This document shows positions 11,583-22,337 of a DNA stretch of 64,000 nt, piece after piece. Numbering within the stretch: position 1 is the first letter of the stretch; each line of letters starts with the position of its first letter. Source of the DNA: Nematopogon swammerdamellus (taxonomy: Eukaryota; Arthropoda; Insecta; Lepidoptera; Adelidae). A program made the position numbers and the translations under genes. A model generated the notes under the pieces. It had not been told where the DNA came from, ran no database searches, and saw only the letters and a list, made by a program, of their open reading frames with translations. The DNA lies in assembly GCA_946902875.1 (NCBI GenBank), contig OX336348.1, positions 10,565,741 to 10,629,740 on the forward strand, given 5' to 3'.

Positions 11583-11610
11583 TGCTTCGAGAGCATATGC
11601 TCTCGAAGCA
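11583..11610. repeat. 28-bp perfect palindrome inside the hAT element
   Basis: The two 14-base halves, TGCTTCGAGAGCAT and its exact complement, meet without a loop. It lies about 300 bases from the right end of the hAT element. Confidence 0.9.
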
Positions 11611-11906
11611 CGTCACTATTGTATTTTTGAAATTCATTCTCATAACTTGTATTATTCGTTGTATAACGAAGAAGGACAACGCCCGCCGCGCACGACGCGA
11701 AGCAGCGAGCGAGCCGTAGTCCCCGGCACCCGCAGTTTAATTTGGCGCCAGAGTGAGCAGTGGCAGTCCAATTTGGCGCGGAAAGACATTTTCGATTTTT
11801 TTCGATTTCCGGTTTTGGAACTTTCAAGCCCGGTTTTGAAAAAGGGTAGATTTCGGTCCGATTTTCGGTTTTTTTCGATTTCCGATGTTCGGTTTTGCAT
11901 GCTCTA

Positions 11907-11914
11907 GCCTGTAT
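11907..11914. repeat. Target-site duplication of the hAT element, right copy
   Basis: GCCTGTAT directly follows the right terminal inverted repeat and equals 9516-9523. Confidence 0.9.
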
Positions 11915-12965
11915 GAAGTCGTCTCCTGCGGTGGTTTACCTGGTTTAGGCACCATCACCACTTGTGCTATCTTCCATTGCCCAGGGAAGTGTGCGAGCCT
12001 CAAGCAGGCATTGAACATCCTAACAATTCCCATGAGTCCTTTGTGTGGTAGGTGTTTCAACAGGGTTGCGTCGATGAGGTCATATCCTGGTGCTTTACCT
12101 TCCTGTAGATTTTTTATTTCTTTTAATATTTTTTAAGAGGTAGACATAATTGTGTGGCTGATTCTATGTATTGTTTTATTTCAGAGGTGTTTTCGTGACT
12201 ACTCTCAGGAAACGGTTGGAAGACGGAACTCAGGTGTTCTGCAAATGTTGTAGCCTTCTCCTGGTCAGATCTGGCCCACCACCCAGTGTTGTTTTTAATT
12301 GGTCGTATCTGTGTCTTGGGGCGTTTCAGGCTCCTGGTTGCTGTCCACAGTGAGTAGTTTGTGTCTATTGTTGGAGTTAGGCTTGAGAGGAAAGCTTGTA
12401 GGTTGTTGTTGTTTAATGATTTTATGAGATTTTTCAGTTCTGCGGAGCATTTCTTAAATATGGTTTTGTCGATAGGATATCTAGTACTTTGCCATATTTT
12501 TCGTAGATTGCGTCGTTCCTTAATTTTCTCCTTGTTGGCTTTTGGGTATATATTGTATTTGGGGGGGAAACCTTTGTTTTGAATAGTTGCTGCATTAGCA
12601 GCTTAGTGGATGATTATATTAAATTCTTCTACTGTATCTTCTAAGTCTTCTACAGTCTTTATCTTAGTTTGTAGTCTAATTTCCTTTGCTATTAGGCTTT
12701 TATATAGTTCCCAGTTCGTATTTTTAAGGTTATATATTCTTAAAGGAGGTTCAACCAGTGTGATCATTGTGCTGATATTCAATATGATTGGGGTATGATC
12801 TGAGCTTAAATCGGTACATGATTCCGTCCTAGTGAAGTTACTGTCTATATTCCTAGTAACTAAATGTGGTTTAAAAGTGGTAAAATCGTTCAAAAATGCC
12901 TTTGCTAGTTCCCTCGCGATTTGTTACAAATACGTCTAACATGAAAAATGGTTCGTTGAGCTTAG
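11915..12965 (-). pseudogene. Jockey-like LINE endonuclease end and start of reverse transcriptase
   Basis: On the minus strand, 12603-12965 carries the end of an APE-type endonuclease with its catalytic Ser-Asp-His-Thr-Pro-Ile box (near 12790-12810), followed by a linker. From about 12200 down it enters the reverse transcriptase with a Gly-Lys-Ala-Pro-Gly-Tyr-Asp segment (near 12080) and a Pro-Lys-Pro-Gly-Lys segment (near 11950). Two frame breaks, near 12600 and 12100, show decay. It continues at 9515 beyond the hAT element. The 5' limit near 12965 appears to be truncation. Confidence 0.75.
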
Positions 12966-13389
12966 AGTCAATGAGACTAAGAATCATCTAAATAAATTCA
13001 AACTCTTACAGAGTAATTATTGGTTTTTCACTGAACTATCTTTGAACTTTCTGAAATTTGGGCCGTTGCCGTTTCATACATTTTTCCATGGCGGCGCCAT
13101 GCGCCGCGCGGACGAATCGACGCAAACGCGCTGTCTCTCGGAATCGGCAGTCGTCCACAAGCCATCGACGCAGGTGCACGTCGCTCCGGGATTTGATAAC
13201 CGCCCTCCAAATTGCGTTAGTGACTTCCAGGTTTACGGTCAGACGACACTCCATTGTGAATAGAGACTGAGTGGAGTGCGCGCTCGTAAGTGCTAGTTTC
13301 ATATGACTTATTTTGTTCTGTGATTTAGCTTTATTATTTCATTTCTGTAGAACTGAAGTTGGAACACAAAGCCTATAACAGATGAACAC

Positions 13390-14392
13390 GTAAGTTATTG
13401 TGCTTGTAATTTTTAGATCTGAGACATTTGGCATTTGACATAAATTAATTTAAAGTCTCCAATAGGTTGATAACTTTTTACACTTTTTGATATTTTTTTT
13501 CCAGGATAAATCCATTACTCCAATGGAAGTGGCGACGGAGGGACCTTCGCAGCATAATTGTATTCGCAGCATAACTCCTGAATTGGAAGTGACGACGGAG
13601 GCAACGCCTGAAACTGCGACTGAAATTGGTCGACGACTAGTAAATGTGACCTTTTTCATGCAGCAGTTACAAATTATAAGTGACCATGGCCCGGAATTCG
13701 GATGTCTTTTCAGCTACATCGAAATTATTTCTGAATACAGAAAGGGTCTGCACTCAAAACTAACCCTTAAATTCAGAAGGTGTAATCGAAAGTTTATAGT
13801 AAAAATGGATGAAGAAAGCAATGATCGAATGGATGTGAACCATCAAGTAGTTTCAGCTGTCATGTCATGTGGATCGGGTCAGGCTCATTTGCAAACCATT
13901 ACTGCTTCCATAGATTTGCCTGGTATTTCCCCTTCATTGTATTCTTCTATCCATAATCAAGTTTGCGATTGGTGGGAGACAGCAGTAGCGCACTATATGG
14001 CCGAAGCTGCCAAGGAGGACGCAGATAATGCAATATCCGTAGGAAATGTTGACAAAGACGGAATACCTCTGATTGCGGTTGCTCTCGACGGGTGTTGGTC
14101 GAAACGATCATATGGTAAAAATTATTCTGCTATGTCAGGAGCCGCCGCAATTTTGGGCTTAAAATTTGGTAAGACTTTATATTTAGGTGTCAAGAACCAA
14201 TTTTGCATAATATGTGCACGAGCGGCTAATAAAAACGAAGATCCTCTGGAACACCTATGCTTCAAAAATTATTCCGGTTCATCTACCTCGATGGAATCGA
14301 CCATTATTGTTGAGGGGTTCAAACGTTCCGTAGCCGACTACGGAAGGCACACGGCTAAGCACAACACCTTGTGCAGACGACAGCATATGTAG
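13390..14392 (+). pseudogene. Mutator-like transposase-domain gene, C-terminally truncated
   Basis: The main open frame (13524-14392, first ATG at 13524) resembles the insect proteins annotated as Mutator-like transposase domain. It has a Gly-Arg-Arg-Leu-Val-Asn-Val-Thr start (near 13630), then a Val-Ala-Leu-Asp-Gly-Cys-Trp-Ser-Lys-Arg segment with the first acidic residue (near 14080-14105). A Cys-Ile-Ile-Cys pair (near 14205) and a Val-Glu-Gly-Phe-Lys segment follow. A plausible intron precedes it: GTAAGT donor at 13390 and TTCCAG acceptor ending at 13504. The frame ends shortly after the Val-Glu-Gly-Phe-Lys motif, so the rest of the catalytic core is lost. The family call comes from motif memory; the intron is inferred. 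Confidence 0.65.
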
Positions 14393-14553
14393 ACATCAAG
14401 CCTGTTTTCTTTTCTCCCGTGAGTTTTAGACCTGTAACGCCGCAATTGAATAGGGAAATGTGTGTTCCTATACGTGTGTACTGTTCCAAGAAATATTCCA
14501 CATCTATAATTCTTTTTCCTTCTGGAGTGAACTTGGTTTCTTCTTCTGGTTCC
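14371..14553 (-). pseudogene. Mutator-like gene N-terminal exon fragment, opposite strand
   Basis: On the minus strand an acceptor-like TTTGCAG (just right of 14553) opens a Glu-rich exon. It reaches a Gly-Lys-Arg-Ile-Ile-Asp-Val-Glu-Tyr-Phe-Leu segment with the same spacing as the Gly-Arg-Arg-Leu-Val-Asn-Val-Thr-Phe-Phe segment of the plus-strand gene at 13630. It therefore looks like the N-terminal module of a second, divergent member, tail to tail with the first and cut off near 14371. Confidence 0.5.
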
Positions 14554-14777
14554 TGCAAATGAAATAAAATAAACTATATACGAGTATGTATATGAATTTA
14601 TGAAATAAGTATATCATTTATTGTACGTACATACACGTTATAAAAGTATGCAAAGGGCAAAAGGCCTATACAGGAATTATTCAATAGCTAACCCTGGGGT
14701 GACAGATCCCACACCTGGGGTGTGAGATCTGTCAAGATGGTATTTAGGAATGGAAAAGTGTATTTACAAGAATGAAC

Positions 14778-15101
14778 GTGTGGGGCCGGTACTTTAAAAG
14801 AATAGCCCCACTGCATCTCTCCCCGTGTATGTCGTAAAAGGCGACTAAGGGATATGGCTCCCTTCTTATATTACTAGGTGGTAGGGTTTAACCCGCCCGG
14901 GTTGGTACCACCGCACTGAATGAAAGGTCGGTCGAAACGGCTATGTAAATAGTTTGTGTTTTCCGTCCAGTTCAGTGTAGCCGGCACGACCGAAGGGAAG
15001 CACTGACGTGGCACCAAGTTCACCCGATGTTATGGGCTGACATCACGGATGTTGTAGGTGATGTAAGCCAACCGTGTCAGATTCCATAAAAAAAAAAAAA
15101 A
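14778..15101 (+). mobile_element. Chimeric SINE: X-module head, SINE body, poly(A)
   Basis: 14778-14863 matches the head of the element at 44225-44310 (GTGTGGGG..CGGTAC and GTCGTAAAAG cores). From 14864 it matches the body of the tRNA/5S-like SINE at 44560-44788 and ends in a run of 14 A (15088-15101). The tRNA-like and 5S-like head of the other copies is absent. It is a plus-strand retroposed copy of mixed origin. Confidence 0.75.
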
Positions 15102-15464
15102 CCTCGTAGGAAATATCATCAGGGTGTGATTCTTTACAGACACTAAACCACTTCTTCTGTTCTATACGTTCAAGCAATTGGTGTAACTTTTTGCTTTGAA
15201 AAAATTAAGGCCACAAAACAAATGTTTCATCTCTTTATGTTACGGCAGCGATTTTTTATATAAATAAAGAAATAAATACATTACCTACAAATTATGTACA
15301 TCAGCTTTTTCTTATATTTGTCATGTAATTATTTACTTACGCTCTTCCCTGTTTCATATTTTGTAGTCTTTTTAATTTTATTGCCTTTTTTGTTACATTA
15401 AAGGAAGGAACGCGCCTCGTCTGAAAATAAATTTTGTTTTTAGAGCTAAATCGATAGAATGTTT

Positions 15465-17317
15465 GATCACATATTCGTGATAGTAGACCACAGGGACCCT
15501 TAGATTTCGATTTTGAACGCAATCGGTCCAGTAATTAAAAAGTTCAAAATGGCGGGCACTTTTTTGAAATTTTGATCACATATTCGTGATAGTAGACCAC
15601 AGGGACCCTTAGATATCGATTTTGAAAGCAATCGGTCCAGTAAGTAAAAAGTTCAAAATGCGGACACTTTTTTGAAATTTTGATCACATATTCGTGATAG
15701 TAGACCACAGGGACCCTTAGATATCGATTTTGAAAGCAATCGGTCCAGTAAGTAAAAAGTTCAAAATGGCGGACACTTTTTTGAAATTTTGATCACATAT
15801 TCGTGATAGTAGACCACAGGGACCCTTAGATATCGATTTTGAAACCAATCGGTCCAGCAAGTAAAAAGTTCAAAATGGCGGACACTTTTTTGAAATTTTG
15901 ATCACATATTCGTGATAGTAGACCACAGGGACCCTTAGATATCGATTTTGAAAGCAATCGGTCCAGTAAGTAAAAAGTTCAAAATGGCGGACACTTTTTT
16001 GAAATTTTGATCACAGATTCGTGATTGGAGACCACGGGGACCCTTAGATATCGATTTTGAAAGCAATCGGTCCAGTAAGTAAAAAGATAAAAATGGCGGA
16101 CACTTTTTTGAAATTTTGATCACATATTCGTGATAGTAGACCACAGGGACCCTTAGATATCGATTTTGAAACCAATCGGTCCAGCAAGTAAAAAGTTCAA
16201 AATGGCGGACACTTTTTTGAAATTTTGATCACATATTCGTGATAGTAGACCACAGGGACCCTTAGATTTCGATTTTGAAAGCAATCGGTCCAGTAAGTAA
16301 AAAGTTCAAAATGCGGACACTTTTTTGAAATTTTTATCACATATTCGTGATAGTAGACCACAGGGACCCATAGATATCGATTTTGAAACCAATCGGTCCA
16401 GCAAGTAAAAAGTTCAAAATGGCGGACACTTTTTTGAAATTTTGATCACAGATTCGTGATTGGAGACCACGGGGACCCTTAGATATCGATTTTGAAAGCA
16501 ATCGGTCCAGTAAGTAAAAAGTTCAAAATGGCGGACACTTTTTTGAAATTTTGATCACATATTCGTGATAGTAGACCACAGGGACCCTTAGATATCGATT
16601 TTGAAACCAATCGGTCCAGCAAGTAAAAAGTTCAAAATGGCGGACACTTTTTTGAAATTTTGATCACAGATTCGTGATTGGAGACCACGGGGACCCTTAG
16701 ATATCGATTTTGAAAGCAATCGGTCCAGTAAGTAAAAAGTTCAAAATGGCGGACACTGTTTTGAAATTTTGACCACATATTCGTGATTGGAGACCACGGG
16801 GACCCTTAGATATCGATTTTGAAAGTAATCGGTCCAGTAAGTAAAAAGTTCAAAATGGCGGACACTTTTATGAAATTTTGATCACAGATTCGTGATTGGA
16901 GACCACGGGGACCCTTAGATATCGATTTTGAAAGCAATCGGTCCAGTAAGTAAAAAGCTAAAAATGGCGGACACTTTTTTGAAATTTTGATCACATATTC
17001 GTGATAGTAGACCACAGGGACCCTTAGATATCGATTTTGAAACCAATCGGTCCAGCAAGTAAAAATTTCAAAATGGCGGACACTTTTTTTGAAATTTTGA
17101 TCACAGATTCGTGATTGGAGACCACGGGGACCCTTAGATATCGATTTTGAAAGCAATCGGTCCAGTAAGTAAAAAGATAAAAATGGCGGACACTTTTTTG
17201 AAATTTTGATCACATATTCGTGATAGTAGACCACAGGGACCCTTAGATATCGATTTTGAAACCAATCGGTCCAGTAAGTAAAAAGTTCAAAATGGCGGAC
17301 ACTTTTTTGAAATTTTG
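15465..17317 (+). repeat. 109-bp satellite array, about 17 units
   Basis: Seventeen near-identical head-to-tail units of about 109 bases, each running ATGGCGGACACTTTTTTG, GATCACA, TTCGTGAT, GGACCCTTAGATATCGAT, CGGTCCAG. Two variants alternate irregularly: one with CATATTCGTGATAGTAG and one with CAGATTCGTGATTGGAG, suggesting higher-order amplification. Because 109 is not a multiple of three, three units cycle all frames, which yields a long but meaningless open frame on the minus strand. Similar flanking motifs at 15430 and 17395 suggest the array sits inside a larger element. Confidence 0.95.
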
Positions 17318-17321
17318 AAAA

Positions 17322-18390
17322 CCTATATATTGAGTACCATGACGACATACCTATATGTCACGTGGCAGCCATTTTGTGTTTGACATCTATTTGTTTTAGA
17401 GTGAAATCGATAGAAAATAAATGGAAAATTATTTATTGAAACAAAAATATAATTTTATACATATAATAAGATATTCAATATTCAATTCAAGAATGAATTC
17501 AAATATTGTGTGAAAAATATGTGACAGATACTTACGGCTCAACAATCATAAATCCACCTACACAACACAGGCAGTTAGAACATCACACGCACACAATACA
17601 ACCACAAAATTTTGTAGAGAGCAGAGCGATACAGACGTCCTTCCACTATAGCCTCCGCCGACCGTATGAGCGCTGCTCGCGTTGCGCGTAGCACAGGCGT
17701 CGTATTGTTATGCTTCTTCCCCATACAGTTTGTATGGAGCGACACGAGTGAATTTAGAAATTTATAAATATTTTTTTCCTTACATGTTTTTTTATGAAAC
17801 CGCACAATTTGGCGTTTACAATTTGTTAGAAGATCATAATCTGATTTAGATAGTATTTTTTTTCAAGGTAGAGAATGAATTTTTTTGGTTCAATTTGAGC
17901 ACAGAAAGTGGCCTCTATTCGCATTTTTGACGAAACAGGTCTTAGAAAAAAACTTTTTTCTTATACAAAACACACATATATGGAAAATGCCATTTACATT
18001 TTCGTAGATAAAGGATCCGTCTATATTCGGAAAAATAAATACTTATTCTATAAACTATACTTATTGCCCTTAGTGTGCACCGAAAATAACCTAATTTTGA
18101 ATATTCCCCCTTAACCAGGAATAATAGAATAAGATGTAGATATAACAACAGATATAACAATGTAGAAACTAAACAATTGAGAAACGGATAAAAATATATA
18201 CCCATATATATATAATGTTAGGTGATGGACTGGTGGTGTTATGTGTCTACACATAGAATAGAATGAGTGATAAGTGTTATGTGCGTGTGTGTGTGTGTTT
18301 GTGAAAGATATGCTTCTTCAGTTTCAGTGCATGTATGTAGGCATTAGTCTCATAAAGATCGCTGTTAATTACGATATTTGAACATCGTTT
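17322..18390. other. Unassigned AT-rich sequence
   Basis: This stretch holds no convincing coding signal. It includes a (TATA)n patch near 18195-18215 and a (GT)n run near 18283-18305. It separates the satellite from the LINE 3' end. Confidence 0.5.
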
Positions 18391-18397
18391 TTAATCA

Positions 18398-19838
18398 CTA
18401 TTCTGTTGCTGGCTCAAAATAAATATTTTCAGTTTCAATTTGAAGGTGTCGCATCGGTGGCGGGATGTTGTTCCAGCACCGTGAGGCAGCATATTTGAAG
18501 CTTCCTTCAAATGCTGCCCCACCGTGCTTTGGTACAGCCAACAGCTTACCCACCGATCTGGTTCCAAAACAATGACCCTCTCCATACCATCTAAGTTTTT
18601 TAAATAATTTTGTCGGCTTTTGCGACTTGATAATTTTGAATAATAGCACGGCTTGATGAAGGCGCCTACGACCGTCCATCTTGAGCAATCCCAGTTTGCT
18701 TATGTAGGGTGTAATATGGTGCCTCTTTTTTATGTTGGGCTCGCAAAAACGTATGCAGGCATTCTGCACCCTCTGTATACGTTTCTTAGTCTTCTGTAGG
18801 ATACAGGGACCATATACTGCGTCACAGTAGTTAAGGGGAGATAGTATTAATGCCTCAGCCACCGTATGCCTAACTTGTATTGATAGCTGATTTCTAATCT
18901 TGTAGAACGTTTTAAGTTTTCCCATCGCTGCTCTAAACTTTTCCATCACGTGATCTTCAAATCGGAGGTTAGCGTCCATTTTCAGCCCTAGGTTACGCGC
19001 GCATTTCACAATTGGTATAATGACCCCGTTTAATTTGATTTGGGGGCTTAGTGTCAGAACCTTTTCAACGGACTTCCTATCCCCTAGCACCATAGCTATG
19101 GATTTCTGAGGATTTAGAGCGAGCCTATTTGCAGTCGACCAAGTCCATGTATTTTCCAAATCTGTATTGACTTTCATTACTGCATAGTTCATGTCACTTG
19201 CGTGGAAAGCGTATCTTAGTTGTGTGTCGTCTGCAAAGAGCTCGCACTCTGTGTACTGCAGGATAGTCTGCTGTATACGTCGTGTACAAAATCGGCGAGA
19301 GAGAGGAACCCTGTGGACTACCTCGAGACATACTCACCTTGTCCGAAAATATGGCAGTTCCATCATCACCGTAGCACTTCACCACCTGTGTTCTGTTCGT
19401 GAGGTAACTTCTCAGAAGACTGAGCGCTTTTACTGAAAGGCCATAATATGATAGTTTTGACAGCAGCAGGTTAGTGTCCAGACAGTCGAAAGCTCTTGAG
19501 AAATATAGTAGTATTAAGATTGTAACTTTTCCTTCATCCGCTGCGCTCAAGACTTCATCTGTTACTTGTAGGAGGGCTGTACTGGTACTATGACCTGTGC
19601 GAAAACCATGTTGACAATCAGGAATTACGTTATTAGTCTGTAGGTATGTCGTAAGCTGTTTAGTCATGGTTTTTTCGAGTAATTTTGAAAAAGCGGGTAA
19701 AATACTAATTGGCCTGAGGTCCTTCATTTCAGTGGCATCTTTCTTTTTGGGTATGGGCGTGACCAGTGCAGTCTTCCACATATCTGGGAATTGACCAGAT
19801 GCAATTGACTTGTTTAGTATGTATGTCATAACGTCCAA
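18398..19838 (-). pseudogene. LINE reverse transcriptase, frameshifted
   Basis: Motifs in order on the minus strand are Asp-Leu-Arg-Pro-Ile-Ser (near 19710), His-Gly-Phe-Arg-Thr-Gly (near 19605), Phe-Ser-Arg-Ala-Phe-Asp (near 19490), Gly-Ser-Pro-Gln-Gly-Ser (near 19310) and Phe-Ala-Asp-Asp (near 19225-19240). The FADD box is in a different frame from the upstream part, so a frameshift lies at about 19240-19290. The Pro-Ile-Pro-Lys-Lys-Lys-Asp start and Trp-Lys thumb fit the CR1/jockey group. The linker at 19858-20577 is in another frame upstream. Confidence 0.8.
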
Positions 19839-19857
19839 GGTGAAAGGTCATCTTGAA

Positions 19858-20577
19858 AGTCATCCGTATCATTTGGATTGTCACGTCATCAATGCCTATT
19901 GCGTTAGACCTTATTTTCTCAATTAGGACTTCCACGTCTGTTGCATTTATAGGATCAAATTTAAATTCCTGTATTCCGGTTTTGAACCGACTATTTGAGT
20001 AGCGATCCAATGTCTCCTTGCTGACTTCTGTTGTAACTGGCAACTGTTGAAAGTGTAGATTGATAGCTTCAGGTTCTGATAGATATTTTGGAATTGGTTT
20101 CGCTGTCTCTCCTATCGTCGTACATCTGCGTAGTCCTTGCCATAACTTTTTGGAATTATTGTTGTTCTGGTTGACAAAAAAGTCAAAAAACGCACCCTTT
20201 TCCCGTCTGATAACACTAGTAACTTCATTTCTTAAATCTTGGTAATACCTGCGATGAGAATCCTGATTGGTACGCCTAGCTCGAACTCCAGCACGGTCTC
20301 TTAGTTTTATCATTTCTTTTATTGTCTCTGTGAACCAAGGTTGTAACAGTGGCTTGCATCGTCGAGTAACTACAGGAGCGTGCGTATCAAATAAGTGTTT
20401 GATGAGAGAGTAAAAATTTTTTAGCATGTCATCGACGTTGCTGCATCCATAGATACTGTCCCAAGGGAGCTGTTCATAGTGTGAACCAAAGACCGACATG
20501 TCTATGTCCCTAAAGGATCGGAGTGTGAAATTTTTGTGGTGGGCACGTTGAATGCCTATTTTGAACTCTGCTAGCAC
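19858..20577 (-). pseudogene. LINE endonuclease-reverse transcriptase linker
   Basis: About 240 residues of the region between endonuclease and reverse transcriptase, with a Trp-Phe-Thr-Glu motif (near 20330) and the Arg-Ala-Arg-Arg-Xaa-Asn pattern seen in LINE linkers. It runs into a Gly-Ile-Asp-Asp-Val segment just before the reverse transcriptase. It is out of frame with both neighbours. Confidence 0.65.
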
Positions 20578-20622
20578 TAGACCATGGTCACTGAGGTCAG
20601 GGTTGTGAAGTACTAAGACAGA

Positions 20623-21090
20623 TCAAAGGTGTTCACTGGCATTTGTACATATTATATCTATAATAGTCTGTGTTTCTGTTGTTACCCGTGCTGGCTCCGT
20701 GATGACCTGTATGAGCCCAAATTGTTCAAAGGTTTCCTTTACGCTAACTGTGAGAGATTTCGTTTCGTCCGTCATATTTACGTTGAGATCGCCCAGAAAA
20801 AAGACATAATCAACAGTGGACACAAGTTCTTCCAATTGGTCTGCTATCAAGCTGGTAGCGAAAGCAACATTTACTGATGGTGGACGGTACGCTGTTCCTA
20901 GAATACATGTTAGTTTAGGAAGTTTTAGTTGAATACACATCTGTTCGAGACCGTTCGATGGAGTTTTTATTATTTTGTACGACAGTACATTTTTTATGTA
21001 CATGCCAACCCCTCCTCCCCTGGTAGTTGTGCTACGAGGAATGTGATGAAAATTATAATTTTGGAATTTCGTATTCTGCCGTATTATGAG
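20623..21090 (-). pseudogene. LINE APE-type endonuclease fragment
   Basis: The minus strand encodes Thr-Thr-Thr-Arg-Gly-Gly-Gly-Val (near 21020), Ala-Tyr-Arg-Pro-Pro (near 20885), Phe-Leu-Gly-Asp-Leu-Asn-Val-Asn (near 20780-20800, the catalytic Asp and Asn) and an Ile-Asp-Ile-Ile segment at the end. The N-terminal Asn and Glu catalytic motifs are missing. The open frame extends to 21219, but the extra residues do not look like endonuclease. Confidence 0.75.
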
Positions 21091-21286
21091 ATTCTTTAAT
21101 CCAAGCAAAGAGTTTGTATTACGTCGATGCGCTCCTTTATAGAGAGAATGTGAGCGTTGGTGAGGTGAAGCTTCGTTGGTGAGCGCCACGAACCGCGTTC
21201 GGGTCCGATCGGCAGTCATCGGCCGTGCTCCGTCGCGCGATGCAGAGGGATCAATTTCTTAGTTTTATTCCTAAAATTCAGTCAAA

Positions 21287-21375
21287 ATGGTCAACTGTTG
21301 CGTTTTAATTTGCAAATCTGACTCAAAGAAGGAGACTAGAATCGTGAATGGTCTAAGATTCCACAGGGAATTGGT
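21287..21375 (+). pseudogene. THAP zinc finger, first half
   Basis: The ATG at 21287 opens Met-Val-Asn-Cys-Cys-Val-Xaa-Xaa-Cys-Lys-Ser, the start of a THAP C2CH DNA-binding domain, and reaches Gly-Leu-Arg-Phe-His-Arg before the match ends. The remaining half is found at 22440-22620. THAP domains occur in P-type and other transposases and in host regulators; the repeat-rich setting favours a transposase. Confidence 0.65.
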
Positions 21376-21489
21376 ATTTTAATGATATTTTAACCGGGAG
21401 CGACGGCGGTGGCGGATTTCCTATAGAACGTGCTAAGTCTAAATCATATTTTTTCCCGAAAAAGAAGAAAGTAATTAAGCCCGCCCCCG

Positions 21490-21775
21490 TACCTTTTCGG
21501 TTTGTATGGCAGCCACATCATAGCGTAACCGGAACTGAATTTTATTTAGCCTATCCTATGTCTCGTATAGATAAATGAGCTTGTACTAAGTTTCATCGAA
21601 TTCGGATGATCGGTTTAAGAGCTATGGTGGAATATACATAGTTACATACATAAAGAAAATAGTTCTAAAAATCGTCAATTTAGTTTTAGTATCATACATA
21701 GAGTCTACAAACGCAATATCTCATAAAACAAAGTAACTTACTCCATGGCCATCCCTTACAGATTTATTATTAGTA
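21490..21775 (+). repeat. Dispersed repeat, family shared with 28770-29000 and 34440-34725
   Basis: It shares long segments with 34440-34725 in the same orientation (GTTTGTATG..AGCCACATC, CGTAACCGGAACTGAATTTTAT, TAGTATCATACATAGAG) and with 28770-29000 in reverse. It has no coding content. Confidence 0.7.
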
Positions 21776-22003
21776 GGTATTGATGATAAAGTTCCAAAAT
21801 AGGAGGCAGATATGATCTTTCGTGTATTTTTTTTTAAACCAAATAAAAGTCAATACTCTATGGAAGGACTTTAGAGCTCGGTTACTTTATTATACGACGC
21901 ATGTTCACGTAGGTATCTTATGAAGCATTTTATTTTTTCAAAAAATGGCCGGCATTTCGATACGAATGGAATGAGCTTAACGTAAATCACGCATACTTCG
22001 TTC

Positions 22004-22337
22004 TTAAGCAACCCTGAGCGCGGTCAGTACTGGATGAGTGACCGCTCGACCGTTGGAGCTGACCGTGGTTCGGATTCCACGTTAACCTGTAGGCCCCTTC
22101 TCTTCATACCTTACTAGGTGGTAGGGTTTATCCCGGCCGGGTTGATACCACTGCTCTGACGAAACGTCGGTTGAAACGGCTATGTAAATAGTTCGTGTTT
22201 TCCGACCAGTTCAGTGTAGCCGACATGAAATGAAAGGAAACACCGACATGGCACCTGGCTCACCTGGTGTTATGGGCTGACATCACGGATGTTGTAGGTG
22301 ACGTAGGTAGCCAACTGTGTCAGATTCCATAAAAAAA
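22004..22337 (+). mobile_element. tRNA/5S-like SINE copy, 5'-truncated
   Basis: The copy starts in the 5S-like part (TAAGCAACCCTGAGCGCGGTC), continues through the B-box-like GGTTCGGATTCC, the shared body (CTAGGTGGTAGGGTTTA) and a run of seven A. The A-box head is lost or too diverged to see. Confidence 0.75.

Larger units (their letters stand above)
9524..11906 (-). mobile_element. hAT transposon with TIRs and 8-bp duplication
   Basis: The ends are TAGAGCATGCAGAACCG at 9524 and its near-exact complement ending at 11906 (16 of 17 positions). They are flanked by an exact 8-bp duplication, GCCTGTAT, the signature target length of hAT elements. The 2,383-bp element carries only a transposase C-terminus, so it is an internally deleted or decayed, non-autonomous copy. 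It sits in the reverse transcriptase of the jockey-like LINE. Apart from the transposase fragment and a 28-bp palindrome, 10370-11570 holds AT-rich sequence with nothing I recognise. Confidence 0.92.
5445..12965 (-). mobile_element. Jockey-like LINE, minus strand, split by nested insertions
   Basis: Pieces at 11915-12965, 9196-9523 and 5445-6606 line up on the minus strand as one LINE: endonuclease end, reverse transcriptase first half, reverse transcriptase second half, then 3' UTR. The pieces are separated by a hAT transposon (9524-11906, exact duplication) and by another LINE (6607-9195). The 5' end (ORF1 and most of the endonuclease) is missing. The joining of pieces is inference from domain order and shared strand; the hAT junction is direct evidence. 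Confidence 0.75.
18398..21090 (-). mobile_element. Decayed CR1/jockey-group LINE, minus strand
   Basis: The minus strand carries, in order, an endonuclease (20623-21090), a linker (19858-20577) and a reverse transcriptase (18398-19838), covering most of a LINE ORF2. At least three frame breaks (near 20600, 19850 and 19230) make it inactive. No ORF1 was found upstream. Confidence 0.8.

Noticed and set aside
13036..13302. Overlapping short frames on both strands near 13.1 kb
   Set aside because: No motif or homology is recognised; the region is more likely leader sequence of the Mutator-like gene.
15465..17317. CRISPR-like regular repeats
   Set aside because: Units are contiguous with no unique spacers, are 109 bases long, and the genome is eukaryotic.
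16806..17348. 180-codon open frame on the minus strand with repeated peptides
   Set aside because: It lies inside the 109-bp satellite; three units cycle the frame, so the repeats create the frame without coding constraint.
21091..21219. N-terminal extension of the minus-strand endonuclease frame
   Set aside because: It does not resemble an endonuclease; a 40-base part matches 25610-25650 in reverse, so it is probably other repeat sequence.
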